From: Tricholoma matsutake
Lineage: Eukaryota > Basidiomycota > Agaricomycetes > Agaricales > Tricholomataceae
Assembly (NCBI GenBank): GCA_026075535.2
Contig: AP026548.1
Span: forward strand, 9,300,001 to 9,364,000
Length of the DNA stretch: 64,000 nucleotides
Reading direction: 5' to 3'
Shown here: positions 10,322 through 21,220 of the stretch, one piece after another
Layout: the number at the start of each line of letters is the position of its first letter
Position numbering within the stretch: position 1 is the first letter of the stretch
The notes under the pieces: model-generated
The model's database searches: none
What the model saw: only the letters and a program-made list of their open reading frames with translations
What the model was told of the DNA's origin: nothing
Made by a program: the position numbers and the translations under genes

Positions 10322-10740
10322 CGCGGGACCAAATGATGCAATTGCGTCGTTTGGGCCATAGGTAATTTTTTTTATTCATTTCTTCTTTTTATCAACTAAC
10401 TAATTGTTGTCTTTGTTTTTTAGGTTCTAATCTACAGGTAACGATGGACGACAACACGGGCCCAAATGATGCAATTGCATCGTTTGGGCCATAGGTAATT
10501 TTTATTTATTCATTTCTTCTTTTTATCAATTAACTAATTGTTTTCTTTGTTTTTTAGGTTCTAATCTACAGGTAACAACTCCACAGCCACGAAGAGCTGC
10601 AAACAAGCTGACCAGAAGCAACATGGGCCCAAACAATGCAATTGCGTCATTTGGGCTGTAGGTAATTTCTTTTTATTCATTTCTTCTTTTTCTCAACTAA
10701 CTAATTGTTTTCTTTGTTTTTTAGGTTCTAATCTACAGGT
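10322..10740 (+). repeat. Three tandem modules: GGCCCAAA hairpin plus intron-like segment (left arm)
   Basis: Each unit has a palindrome of the type GGCCCAAATGATGC / GCATCGTTTGGGCC. It is followed by GGTAATTT, a T-rich run, CTAACTAATTG, TTTTTTAG, and GTTCTAATCTACAGGTAAC. The GT...CTAACTAA...TTTTTTAG order imitates a small fungal intron with branch site. Unit spacing is about 131 and 167 bp; the third unit has an added GAAGAGCTGC-containing segment. Confidence 0.7.
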
Positions 10741-11088
10741 AACAGTGGATGACACCACAGGACAATGCAAACCCCCCCAAAACAGATGAAAATGAGCACC
10801 AGGGCCCCACCACGACCACCCACAGTGACAGATGACACACCACCCGCCCCCAGCCCCATGACACTGATAAAACCGATGCCAACCACAGAACGGCACACCA
10901 CCCACCATCCACCCCACAAGGACACACCACCCACCTCCAGCCTCACGAGCCACTGCTCATGGGGTGGATGGTGGGTGGAATGATGACAAGGGGGATGGGA
11001 GACAAGAGGAAAGGGAGACAAAGGGGGAGGGGGAGGGAGACGACAAGGGAGATGGGACAGGAGACGACAGCACACCAGTTCATCGTCG

Positions 11089-11600
11089 GCCCTCCCTTGT
11101 GGCCCCCTCTTGTCCCCCTGTACCCACCCCCCTTCCTCATTGTTGTTCCACCCACAATCCACCCCACGAGCAGTTGCTCATGAGGCTGGGGGCAGGTGGT
11201 GTGCTGTCATCTCCTGTCCCATCTCCCCTCCCCCTCCCCCTTCATCTCCCTTTCCTCTTGTCTCCCATCCTCCTTGTCATCATTCCACCCACCATCCACC
11301 CCATGAGCAGTTGCCTGTGGTGGTTATGGGGGGTGCTGGCTGTCATTGGGGTCTCCCCTAATTGTCGTCGTTCCACCTGTCATCCACCCTACAAGCAGTG
11401 GCTCATAGGGCTGGGGCGGGTGGTGTCGTCATTCCCTGTCGTTGTTGTTGTCATCAGCAGCTGCTCTCCCCTATGCAAGCAGTTGCTCGCACTGGCAGGG
11501 GTGGGTGCTGGGTCGTGGTCTTGTCATTGTTCCTCATTTGGTGGTTTTGGGGTCATTGTGCTGCTACAGTATAGATATAACCTATAATTAATGAAAAAAT
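11089..11600. repeat. Centre of palindrome: GGTGG/CCACC minisatellite-like block, first copy
   Basis: A low-complexity stretch built from CCACCCAC, CCCATGAGCAGT, TGGCTCATGAGGCTGG and TCATCTCCTGTCCCATCTCC words. Its first part is repeated on the same strand at 12600-12840. A related hairpin module (GGCCCAAATGACAATAG...TTGTTTGGGCC) lies just after it at about 11652-11684. Confidence 0.6.
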
Positions 11601-11899
11601 GTGTTAGCTTAAAGAAAACATGAGAAAAGAAAAAAGAAAAAACTCACCTGGGGCCCAAATGACAATAGAGTTGTTTGGGCCTATTTCATTGTGTGCTGGC
11701 ATGGGGCCTGTGGCTGTGGGGTGTTCAGGGGGCAGTGGCAGCAGCAGGACATGGGAGGGAGGCATCATCATTGAGTGGTGGTGGTGGTGGTGGTTGGTGA
11801 TGATCGATGATGAGCTGGCATCATCGTTGGTGATGCAGCTGTGTTGATTTGTCATCACAGCTGGGGCAGTACATAGAGAGATAAAACTATCTACCTGTA

Positions 11900-12490
11900 A
11901 TGATACTTTAGTCTAACAGTTATATTGTTGCCTTAAATGTACTTTATCATGTGACTATGAGGGTTCAATCCCTGTGGTAGCCACTGATTTTTCAGTCAAT
12001 TATATAAGCAACTTGGACAGTCCTAGGACTGTACAAGTGCTGGTCCATTCGGACAGTCCGAGGACTCAGCTCAGACTGGACATTTAGTTTGGCAGGACTT
12101 TCAGCCAAAGAAGTCTGAGCAAAGTCTGAGCCAGTAATTTACACTGCCCCATATGTTCTGCATGGATCCATGCGGACTGTGCAGACTCTGTGCGGAGTCC
12201 AACCATCTGGTGACCAAAATGAAAAATTACACCCCTTTCGCTGTGGACTCTGCCCCAGTCCATGCGGAGTCCGCATAAGTCTGCATAAGTCCGTGCGGAG
12301 TCCACATAAGTCTGCATGGAGTCCACATAAGTCCACATGGAGTCCACATAAGTCTGTGTGGAGTCCACATAAGTCCACATAAGTCCACACAGATTCCAAC
12401 CATGTGGTGACCCAAATGAAGAATTGAGGCATGGGTTGATGGCAAAAAAAAACAAGGATGCCCCATGATGGGGGACATTTTATTGGTAGT
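11900..12490 (+). repeat. SINE-like copy with 22-bp GGAGTCCACATAAGTC minisatellite
   Basis: A plus-strand tRNA-like head (TAGTCTAACAGT A-box-like; GGGTTCAATCCC, a near-perfect B box, at about 11965) starts the copy. A body with TTTACACTGCCCC at 12138 looks like the terminus of another copy nested in reverse. From about 12290 to 12390 a unit of the form GGAGTCCACATAAGTC is repeated five to six times with changes. Boundaries are approximate. Confidence 0.5.
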
Positions 12491-13214
12491 ATTAAATACA
12501 AAAAAAGTTGCCCCCCTACCGAAGAGGGGGGCAGTAGACTATAGAATGAAATGGATAACCCACCATCTCGCTAGCATGCAAGACGGCAGGGGCGGGTGTT
12601 GGCCCTCCCTTGTGGCCCCCTCTTGTCCCCCCTCACCATTCCCCATTGGTCTGTACCCACCCCCCTTCCTCATCATTGTTCCACCCACAATCCACCCCAC
12701 AAGCAGTTGCTCATGAGGCTGGGGGCAGGTGGTGTGCTGTCATCTCCTGTCCCATCTCCCTTGTCATCTCCCTCCCCCTCCCCCTTCATCTCCCTTTCCT
12801 CTTGTCTCCCATCCCCCTTGTCATCATTCCACCCACCATCCACCCCATGAGCAGTGGCTCACAAGGCTGGAGGTGGGTGGTGTGCTGTCGTCTCCTGTCC
12901 TATCTCCCTCATCGTCTCCCTCCCCCTCCCCCTTTGTCTCCCTTTCCTCTTGTCTCCCATCCCCCTTGTCATCATTCCACCCACCATCCACCCCATGAGC
13001 AGTGGCTCGTGAGGCTGGAGGTGGGTGGTGTGTCCTTGTGGGGTGGATGGTGGGTGGTGTGCCATTCTGTGGTTGGCATCGGTTTCATCAGTGTCATGGG
13101 GCTGGGGGCGGGTGGTGTGTCATCTGTCACTGTGGGTGGTCGTGGTGGGGCTCTGGTGCTCATTTTCGTCTGTTTTGGGGGGGTTTGCGTCGTCCTGCAT
13201 TGTCATCCATTGTT

Positions 13215-13640
13215 ACCTGTAGATTAGAACCTAAAAAACAAAGAAAACAATTAGTTAGTTGAGAAAAAGAAGAAATGAATAAAAAGAAATTACCTACAGC
13301 CCAAATGACGCAATTGCATTGTTTGGGCCCATGTTGCTTCTGGTCAGCTTGTTTGCAGCTCTTCATGGCTGTGGAGTTGTTACCTGTAGATTAGAACCTA
13401 AAAAACAAAGAAAACAATTAGTTAATTGATAAAAAGAAGAAATGAATAAATAAAAATTACCTATGGCCCAAACGATGCAATTGCATCATTTGGGCCCGTG
13501 TTGTTGTCCGTCATTACCTGTAGATTAGAACCTAAAAAACAAAGACAACAATTAGTTAGTTGATAAAAAGAAGAAATGAATAAAAAAATTACCTATGGCC
13601 CAAACGACGCAATTGCATCGTTTGGGCCCGCGTTGCTTCT
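13215..13640 (-). repeat. Three hairpin/intron-like modules, right arm of palindrome
   Basis: Mirror image of the modules at 10322-10740: AACCTAAAAAACAAAG, TTAGTTAGTTGA, AAATTACCTA and then the GGCCCAAACGATGC palindrome, three times. The arms have diverged slightly, for example in single-base changes in the palindrome core, so the copies have been separate for some time. Confidence 0.7.
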
Positions 13641-13869
13641 GGTCGGCTTGTTGGCAGCCCTTCGTGGCTGTGGAATGGGGCTGGGAGTGGGTGGAGGTGA
13701 TGTGGGTAGAGTGGAGATGGTGGTGGTAGAGAGGGAAGGAGGGAGGGAGTGAGGTGGTGGCGTGGTCGTCGTCGATGGTGGTGGTGGTGAGTGATGAGCT
13801 GGCAATGTTGATGACGCAGCTGTGTGCTTTGTCATACAAAGGCAAACAGTCGTATGTAGTTGCATCAAT

Positions 13870-14285
13870 GGCTACAAACAATAATGGCTGTGTAGTGTAA
13901 CGGTAATGTGTGTCTGTACTTTATTAGTTAACCATGAGGCTCTGAGTTCAAACACCATTCATGACATTATTTTGCTAAGCTCAAATGGTCTGCTCGGATG
14001 CATGCAGACTGTCCTTGCTGGTCCTTGCTGGTACTTGCTGTCTGATCTCAGATGCAGATGGCCGACATCTGTGGAATCTGAGTAAAAAGTGTGGAATCCG
14101 AGCTAGTCCATGCAGATCCGTGTGGACTGTCTGCCCCTGTTGCATAACTAAAACTGTTCATTAGATGGGATGTAAATCTATATGGAGTCCATGTAAATCT
14201 ATACGGAGTCTGTGCAGATCCGTGCGGAGTCCACGCAATTCTGCATGGATCCACGCGGAACATATGGGGCAGTGTAAAGACCTTA
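13870..14285 (+). repeat. tRNA-related SINE-like copy, plus orientation
   Basis: Inverted partner of 9704-10092. The head has TAGTGTAACGG and GAGTTCAAACACC box-like elements about 45 bp apart; the body has TGCATGGATCC and GGAGTCC words; the terminus is GGGGCAGTGTAAAGACC. Confidence 0.5.
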
Positions 14286-14290
14286 TCGGA

Positions 14291-14383
14291 GCAAAGTCCT
14301 TTGACAGTACTCGGACAGTACTCAGACAGTCTGAGTGTCCGAGCAGAGTCCGCTTGGATTGGGAGGGGGAGTGTAAAGACCTC
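14291..14383 (+). repeat. Extra SINE terminal fragment
   Basis: After the palindrome comes another body/terminus piece: ACAGTACTCGGACAGTACTC words and a final GGGGGAGTGTAAAGACCT. The shared end GTGTAAAGACC marks it as the 3' end of the same SINE-like family. Confidence 0.45.
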
Positions 14384-14898
14384 TTACCATGCCTCAACAA
14401 CTGGCAAAACTTGTAAATTTGTTCATGTTTGTACTTTGATCTATCTCCAATGGGAAATGTTCTGCAAGCCATTCCTCAACAATCATGCCACATTTTGGCA
14501 TGATTCTGTAGTCTGCCTTATACTACTAACTGAACTCTAGCGCTCCATATGATATATTTATTTTTTAGTTGACATCTGTGAAAGTTAGGTTGACCCCTGC
14601 CAGTTATATGTGTGTGCAAGCAATTTCTCAAGAACTAATGGCTCACAACCTCAAATTTTTGCATGGGACATCCTCACCTAGATTACCCTTGACACTGTAC
14701 CACTCTCAGCTTATTTTTCTGACCATTGCAGATGACAACAAAGACAGATGACAAGGTGAACAGGTGAACAGGCCAACAATGAGCAGCGGGGTAACAAAGA
14801 GTTTGATGAGTTTTGCTCCCCCTATGCTGAAAAACATCACTGTGTTGTTTACTATATCGTACTGGAACATTATATTCAATTTTATATATTATTATATT
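14384..14898. other. No gene recognised: left flank of the LINE insertion site
   Basis: AT-rich sequence without convincing coding or repeat signal. Because the LINE is flanked by a target duplication, this stretch was originally continuous with sequence right of 21147. Confidence 0.4.
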
Positions 14899-15053
14899 TC
14901 CATCAACTGTAAATTTTGTTTTTGTTTTTTTGTTTTGTTTTTTTTTAAATCCATTTATTCTCTTTTGTGGCGTACCATATGTAAGAGATTAAACATACAT
15001 GAATTGTGCCATGTGGATCATTCTTCCCATCTAATTTTTCTTTGTCATCTGCT

Positions 15054-16151
15054 TTGAGAAGCCATGGAGTGGTTCTCGCCGTGCCAGTGGTGCTGTAATA
15101 AGTGGTGCTGAGACCTGGTGTAAGGTATTGATTGTTTGCCGCACATGAATCCTTTCCTCTGTCCTCTTTCTCCAACTCTGCTTCCTCTCTCCTACTTTCT
15201 TTTCCTGCCCCTTTGTTGTTCCTCGCTCAGTGTTGGTATATCTCCATAAACATTGCGGAATCAGCCTGTCGTGGCAATATATTGGAATAGTGCTGGTAGC
15301 ATCTTGGGCGTGGTCAGAAGCTTTGTGGCATTTATGTCTCTGCCTCCCGTACTGTTGCATAGTAGCTGCCTGGCTGCTTGATGTGCTGCGCAGTGTAGCA
15401 TGAAGTGTTGTGCAGTTTCTTCACTTTGTTGGCACTCTGGACATATTGGTGAGTCATTTTTTCCTATATGGTGTAGGTGCTTAGCTAGTGGCGCATGTCT
15501 CATCCTCAACTCTGATAGTATGCTGGCTGTCTTCCATGGTAGGTCTGTAATCAGGTCTAAGTACTTGCATGATGGGGTACTGGGGTCCGTCTTCTTCATC
15601 CTCTTGTACCATGGCAATTTCTGCCATGCCTTCTGTGCGTTACATTTTAGTTTCTCTCCATATGCACATTTCACTGCAGATTTGCTGTGCAGTAGGGTTT
15701 TCTTGAGTAGTTTTGGTATCTCTGACATGTCACTACTCCCCTCTGTTATCGCCTTCTTTGCCTGCTCATCAGCTATCTCATTGCCCTCAACTTCTTTGTG
15801 TCCTGGTATCCATTGGATAGTGATGCATATGCCAATGTGTTTCTTCCATAGTGCCTCTATGTTGTCATGGAGAGTGTCAATAATATAGTGACCTGGATCA
15901 GGTTTTGTCAGTTGCGTAGCTGTGATAGCAGCTTGATTGTCAGTGTAGATAGTTGCCGACCATATCCCCCATTCTTTGGAGATCAGTTTCATTCCTAGTA
16001 TCACTCCCACTCCTTCCCCTTTGTATACTGTGTGGTGTCTTTGCAAGCCCAGTTGGTAGCATAGTGTGGTTTTTGCTCTTCTGTTTCTGTATAGGACTGC
16101 TGCCGCACCTATCTTTCCCTCCATGCCTGATCCATCAGTGAACACCTTCAC
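15054..16151 (-). pseudogene. LINE ORF2 C-terminal part: RNase H domain and zinc-binding tail (open frame)
   Basis: The best preserved part of the LINE: 296 codons open from 16151 to 15261. RNase H motifs are all present: MKVFTDGSG (first Asp), KGEGVGVILG (Glu), TIYTDNQAAI (second Asp) and WIPGHKEVEGNEIADEQAKK (last Asp with the GNE(I)AD motif). A CPECQQSEETAQHFMLHC finger follows. The peptide goes on after one stop (near 15258) to about 15055. RNase H removes the RNA strand during reverse transcription. The Met at 16151 is internal to ORF2, not a real start. Confidence 0.85.
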
Positions 16152-16177
16152 ATCTGGGTTGTCATTGTTTGCATCTT

Positions 16178-18250
16178 CTATTGCTTTGTCGGCACTACTT
16201 GCAATCTTGATTTTGATTTTTGGCTTCCATCCTGTGTGGCTGCATGTTGGCGGTACTTGTCAATGAGTAGGTTGAATGGGATTAGGTTTGCTATGACCTC
16301 TATTACATCAGTCACTGTAGTTTTCATCGCGCCTGTGATCATGAGAGCTGCCTTCCTCTGAATTGATGCTAGCTTGTTCACGATGGCTTGCTTTGAGCGC
16401 CCATCCTTCATTCTCTTGCCAATGTTCTGCTGTGGAGTGAGAAATACATCAGTGGCATACAGCATGCAGGGGACTGCAATGGATAGATATAATTGCCATA
16501 TGTAGTTGGCATGTATTCCTCGGGATGTTTGGGTTAGTCTGCCAAATTGTATTAGCCAGTCCTGCCCTTTTGCTAGGGCTGCAGCGCACTGTCCTTTCCA
16601 GTTCATCTTGTTGTCAACTATTACTCCTAGGAATCTTGCTGTGTCTTTTGATGGTATGCATTTGTCCCTGAGTGCTAGGGTCCATCTTGGTGTTGGTATC
16701 CTTTTACTGGGGCTTAAAGGGTGTGGGGCAAGTTTTCTCATGATGTCGAGTAGCTGGAATTTTTCGATGCCGAACTTGCAGTTATGGTCTCTGGCCCATT
16801 AAAAAATGCCTCCAGCATGGTTCATAATGTCGCATAGCTTCTCATGAGTTTCCAAGAAGTCCTCTCCAATGACAATTACCACTGTGTCATCCATGAATAG
16901 CAGTATCCATTCACCTCTTTTGAGGATTGGTATTTTTGTCATGTCAGCATTATAAACCAGATAACAAATTCCTGAGAAAGGGTCTCCCTGATCTAGCCAG
17001 TTTGCTACGATGAACATAGATGTCTGGTGGTCATTGAAGGATAGGGTTGTCCATTGGTTACTGAGTCTTCTCTCCATCCATTCTGTGTATTCTCATGGTA
17101 TCCCTCTTTTCCTCATGTTGTGTATGAGTCTGTTGATATCCACACTGGGGAAGGCCCCTTTAACATCTAGGAATAGGGTTGATATGACTTGCCCTTTACA
17201 CCATGCATCCTTCGCAGTCTTTGTTAGCATGTGTATCGAATCAGTGGTGGTACATCCCAGTCTTTCTCCAAAGTGGTTGGCTGGGAGTATGTTATGTTTC
17301 TTGCACCATGGTCACAATATCGTCCATCTGGCAACTGTTGAGTAGCTGTGCCATTCCATCTGATAGTATGATCGGTCACCATGCTGTTGGGGATAAGTAG
17401 TCCAGTTTCCCTGGTTTTTTCAGGACTAAGGTTTCTGTGGTCACCCATTCCTGTGGATAATATTGTAGTGTATTAGTAGCTCAAAATAAAGGGCCCAAAT
17501 GCGGAATGAGTTCTTCTCTGGCATGTAAGAGTACTGAGTTTGGTATGGGCCTGCTTCTGGTGGCTTTATATGCCTTCATATTCTTGATTGCATGGTGAAT
17601 CTGCTCATTCATGATGTTCATGAACATCCAGTGTGGCATCGGGTATTGGGAGTCTTGTGGTATCGCTGTTGTTTCCAGGTTTGGCAGTGGGAAGAATGTG
17701 TCGTAGAATAGCTGGCCCTTGCTTTTATTGTTGGTTGCCTCCCTTGTCACCTGCTTTGTTATTGGGTCCTTGACTTGTAGTATTGGGATTCTGGCTCTGC
17801 CTGCATCAGTTGCTGGTGGTGTTACTAGTTTACTTGCCTGCCAAATCTATCCCCTCTAGCCATTCCACCCAGTGTTCTGCTTTTGCTGTTTGTATCATCT
17901 CTGAGTACCTGTTGCATTGTCGTTGGTATTCCGCATGTACTGGGTGTTGGGCATTTTGGTGGTGGTATTTTGATCTTCCCCCAAGTTGTCGCATCTTCTT
18001 CTTCTTGTCCGCCAGTTCCTTTGTCCACCATCTCTTCGAGTATGGACTTGGTGTAGTTAGCTTGATGTGTTTCTCAATGGCATCTTGTATCTTTTTGTTC
18101 AGGGTCTTGAGTTTGTCGTTAAACTCCTGTATGCTGCTTATTTCTGTGGGTGGTGGGATGTTAGCAAGGTCATCTTTTAGGGTCTTTACCAGCTCTGTCC
18201 AGTCTGTTAGTCTGAAGTTTTGTCTCAGTTTCCATGTTGTCTTTGGTGCG
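16178..18250 (-). pseudogene. LINE ORF2 reverse transcriptase region, broken
   Basis: Minus-strand pieces in all three frames: KRWWTKELADKKKKMRQ upstream of the RT, then DNHRNLSPEKTRE-like N-terminal RT sequence, LGHPLLFMDDTVVIVIG-like catalytic segment (the visible core is LLFMDDTVVIVIG, with the FxDD catalytic pair), and AIVNKLASIQRKAALMITGA in the thumb/connection, which is a hallmark of LINE ORF2 before RNase H. At least several stops and frameshifts interrupt it. It would reverse-transcribe element RNA at the nicked target. Confidence 0.8.
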
Positions 18251-19140
18251 TGAATGTCGATTTGTGTGATGATTGGGTAATGGTCTGTCTTTATTGGTCG
18301 TGTCTAGTCTTCTGTGTCACACTTTATGATCGCATCCATGAGCCCTTCTGTGCAGAAAATGTTGTCAATTCTTGTGTGGTTTCCAGTGCTATGTGATCAT
18401 AAGGTTGGTATGAATGGGGGTAAGGCCATCTTCATGTTGTGTCATCCTAGCATGTTCAGTAGTGGTTGCATTAGTTCAAGGTTTTCCTTTGTGAAGAGGT
18501 GTGCATAGTGTTGCCATGGCTCAGCCACGTTTTTTGCCAAATATAATAGCTAAAATTCTGAAAATATTTGAGGACCCCTCGGCTTATCATGTGATCTAGG
18601 TCCTCAAATATTTTCAGAATTTTAGCTATTTTATTTCCCAAAGTAGCAAAAAAAAGTGGCTGAGCCGTGGCAACACTAGCACCGTGTGCATTTCGGGGTT
18701 TGTCCCACAACAGGTGGTGGCAGTTAAAGATCCATATGGTGTGTAGTAGGCCTATTGCATGTTTCTGTCTTTCTCAATCTTGCATGAACATGGATATGTG
18801 TGTCAGTGCATTGTTGTTGTTCCCATCATTGTATACATTGATAACGCATAGCATTCTGAATTGGCCTTTTATTTTGACTGCCATTATGTCTGGGTGATCG
18901 AAGTTGATTTGTTTCCATGCATCTGTCAGAAGGTTAGTGTTGATGAGGGTGATGGACCTTGTGCTGTCTGGGTGTGTTTTATGCATGTTGGGATAGATTG
19001 TAGTCCAGTTGCAGTTTGCCCATGTATTACCCTGGAAGTCGATCTATAGTTTCGAGTTGGCTTAGCAGGGATTTGTTGACATTTTGCTGCCGTATTTGTA
19101 GTGGTCACTGGGTTTGTTCTTGTCTTTGGTTTTCAGACAT
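18251..19140 (-). pseudogene. LINE ORF2 N-terminal endonuclease, broken and carrying a MITE
   Basis: Pieces of an apurinic-type endonuclease: LQIRQQNVNKSLLSQL at the start, INTNLLTDAWKQINFDHPDI, then INVYNDGNNNNALTHISMFM, HHLLWDKPRNAH, and after the inserted MITE LFTKENLELMQPLLNMLG and STGNHTRI. This order (NINVYN...HHxLWD...R) matches the LINE endonuclease that nicks the target. In-frame stops are present. Confidence 0.75.
18506..18678. mobile_element. 173-bp foldback MITE (TAGTGTTGCC termini) inside the LINE
   Basis: Outer inverted repeat TAGTGTTGCCATGGCTCAGC / its complement (23 bp), and an inner pair at about 18549-18579 and 18598-18630 in which 31 bases starting ATAGCTAAAATTCTG are perfectly inverted. 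The two halves could fold into an almost full-length hairpin. GTGTGCA is found beside the left end and 5 bp beyond the right end, so the target duplication is imperfect. Termini resemble the MITE at 42403-42958. Confidence 0.8.
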
Positions 19141-20994
19141 AGTCAAGGGGTGTGTGTTCCCTGGCTGTTGGTGGTCTCTCGGTATTTGTTGGTGGTGCCC
19201 TATCCTGGTCATTCATGACTCGTTCTCCCCACCACACGTGCTGTTGTGGCGGGTTTTGCCATGCAGTGCCACTTGGTTGGCTGGTTGGGTGGGCACCATC
19301 GATGTAGCTATCAAGTGTCATTTGTGTCGGTCTTACCAGCCATCCATTATCTGTTTGTCAGTTCTGCATGTTGGGGGGTCTGCCATGTTGGCATCGGACT
19401 TCATGCCAGTCATCCATGAAGCTGTATTGGTCTCTAGGTTCTCTGGGGGGTACATTCCAGTTCGAGTTTGCATTTGAGTTGTGTTGGTGCTGCTGAAAGC
19501 CTGTGTATGTGTCTGTCTCAGTCAGTAATTGTCATGTGCGTGGAATCTCAGTTGGGAAGTAATTGTACTTGTTCTCCAGGATTCGTGCTTGGATTTTCTC
19601 CCTTTCTGCCTGGAACACTGGGCAGTTCCTGTCCACTGCTCCATGTCCTCTGGTTCCTGTGCCTGTACAGTTAGTGCAGCAGAAGTCTGTCGTGTCTGTG
19701 ATAGTGCACTGTGATGTTCAGTGTTGTTCACCACAGTGTGCACAGGTGTTGTGCGTTGCTTTGCAGTCTGGTATGTAGTGACCAAATCTCTGGCATTTCA
19801 AGCATCTTTGCAGTTCCATTAACATTTTGCACATGTTTACATGTTTCCCTTCGATGAATATGCCCCATTTGATCGCTAGGTTGGCTCCATGTCGATTGTT
19901 GAAGCCGAATACTACATGAGCCACCTTTTGGTTGCTGGTGCAGAGATGCGCCGGTTTGATGTATTTCAAGTATGCTATGTGTTGGTGCTTAAAGTGCTAT
20001 TCTCTTCCACTTTTGCATGTATGTAGCTGGATCCTGCTTCAAAGGTGGTGGGGACAAATTCTGCGATGATGTAGTACAGTTTGTTGCACATATTGGACAT
20101 GCTGCCATAGTTCACCATGAAGGACTTTCATACTTCGTTCTGTTTCAGCCAGCTCGCGGCCTCCCTGGTGGTTAGTTAGTAGAGTACGCTCCCATTTCAT
20201 AGTTTCTTTGCTCCTATGAAGGCTGTTCCTGGTGGCTTGTCAGCTGCTTTGATTCCCATGAGATCTAAAGTGGTGTTAGCTTTTACTACTAAGTCTTTTT
20301 CTGAAAGGGGATTGAGTGTGTTATCAGTGGCATTTTTGTCTTTTTGTATTAACACCTGCTTATTGGTGATATCTCCCCATGTTATTGTGGATGCATGTGC
20401 TGTGGGGATCTGTTGCTGCATGATGGACGCATATGTTGTAGCTTGCTGGATGTGGTGGGGTGTTGTGGTTGTTAGGTTTTCTGTGATTTTCTCAGTGAGA
20501 TCTTGTGTTGCTTGCATTAGCTGTTCCACCATTTCCTGGAAGTCGTCTTTGAAATCATCCATTTTTCCAGTTATTTCTTTTGCAGCTTCCATTATGTGTT
20601 CCACCACGTCGTGCATCATTTCCATGTTGGTGGCAAATGTTTCCATGTAGTTATCTAGTTGTGCCTTGACTGATGCTGTGATTGCATCTGCTGCTTGTTG
20701 TCTGTTTGCATCAGTCAGGAGGAGTGCAACTGCCCTAATTCCATCGGTTAGCACTTTTGGCCCTCTGGCCACCATGCTTGCGAGCTGTAAGAGTATGTAA
20801 GATCATGTTGACAGATCAATAGGATTACTGTGTATTAGGTATTCTTTCACCGTTAGGAAGCTGATATCCTGCTCTTTCATTCGTACTTTGGTGGCTATTC
20901 CCTCTGCATTCTCGAGTTCTTTTTGTGTTTTTTTCATCGTTGTCATGCTCATTTTTAGTCTCGTTTGTGGGGGTGTGGGTGCAGGTTGAGACAT
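19141..20994 (-). pseudogene. LINE ORF1, nucleic-acid-binding gag-like protein, broken
   Basis: It starts at MSQPAPTPPQTRLK (ATG at 20994). A helical region from 20775 follows (DFKDDFQEMVEQLMQATQDL, coiled-coil-like), then NLAIKWGIFIEGKHVNMCKM and zinc knuckles CLKCQRFGHYIPDC, CAHCGEQH and CTNCTGTG, ending with VDRNCPVFQAERE. The knuckle series followed by NCPVF is typical of fungal LINE ORF1. It has a stop after NPIDLST and a frame break near 19970-20190. It would package the element RNA. Confidence 0.75.
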
Positions 20995-21220
20995 GGTGGT
21001 ATGTACAGTACATAGGTTCTGCAGGTTGTATATTGATGCTATTCTATCCCTTCGTTCTGCCTCCTTCACCTCTCCTTCAGTTCTATAAACTGTGGGAATT
21101 GTTGAGATGATGGTGGTACGAGATCAAGGAATGTCCATCAACTGTAATATGGCAATATTAGTACCCATACCATACTGTTAAGACTATAGGTCCTTAACTC
21201 AGCCTTGGCTTTGCATGTCG

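Larger units (their letters stand above)
9704..14285. repeat. 4.6-kb palindrome: inverted arms of about 1.4 kb around a 1.8-kb centre
   Basis: The left arm (9704-about 11076) and right arm (about 12878-14285) are reverse complements with scattered differences. From outside in, each arm holds a SINE-like copy, a GGTGG/CCACC-rich stretch, three intron-like modules, and a CCACC/GGTGG purine/pyrimidine block. The outer tips are GGTCTTTACACTGCCCC and its complement. TCGGA occurs at 9699-9703 and 14286-14290 as a possible 5-bp target duplication. The centre holds a same-strand duplication (about 11089-11300 and 12600-12840) and another SINE-like copy. No protein gene is credible inside; long frames here are by-products of the biased repeats. 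Confidence 0.8.
14913..21133 (-). mobile_element. Complete LINE (I/Tad-like, with RNase H), flanked by a 14-bp target duplication
   Basis: TCCATCAACTGTAA occurs exactly at 14899-14912 and 21134-21147. Between them is a minus-strand non-LTR retrotransposon: 5' end at 21133, ORF1 with zinc knuckles, ORF2 with endonuclease, reverse transcriptase, RNase H and a CCHC-like tail, and an A-rich 3' end (T-rich on the plus strand, 14913-14946). A 173-bp MITE is inserted in the endonuclease region. Many stops and frameshifts make it inactive. A LINE encoding its own RNase H is characteristic of the I-group/Tad-like clades. Confidence 0.9.

Noticed and set aside
10690..13260. Several 150-200 codon frames in the palindrome centre.
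   Set aside because: They follow GGTGG/CCACC low-complexity DNA, occur on both strands and in both arms, and have no family resemblance.
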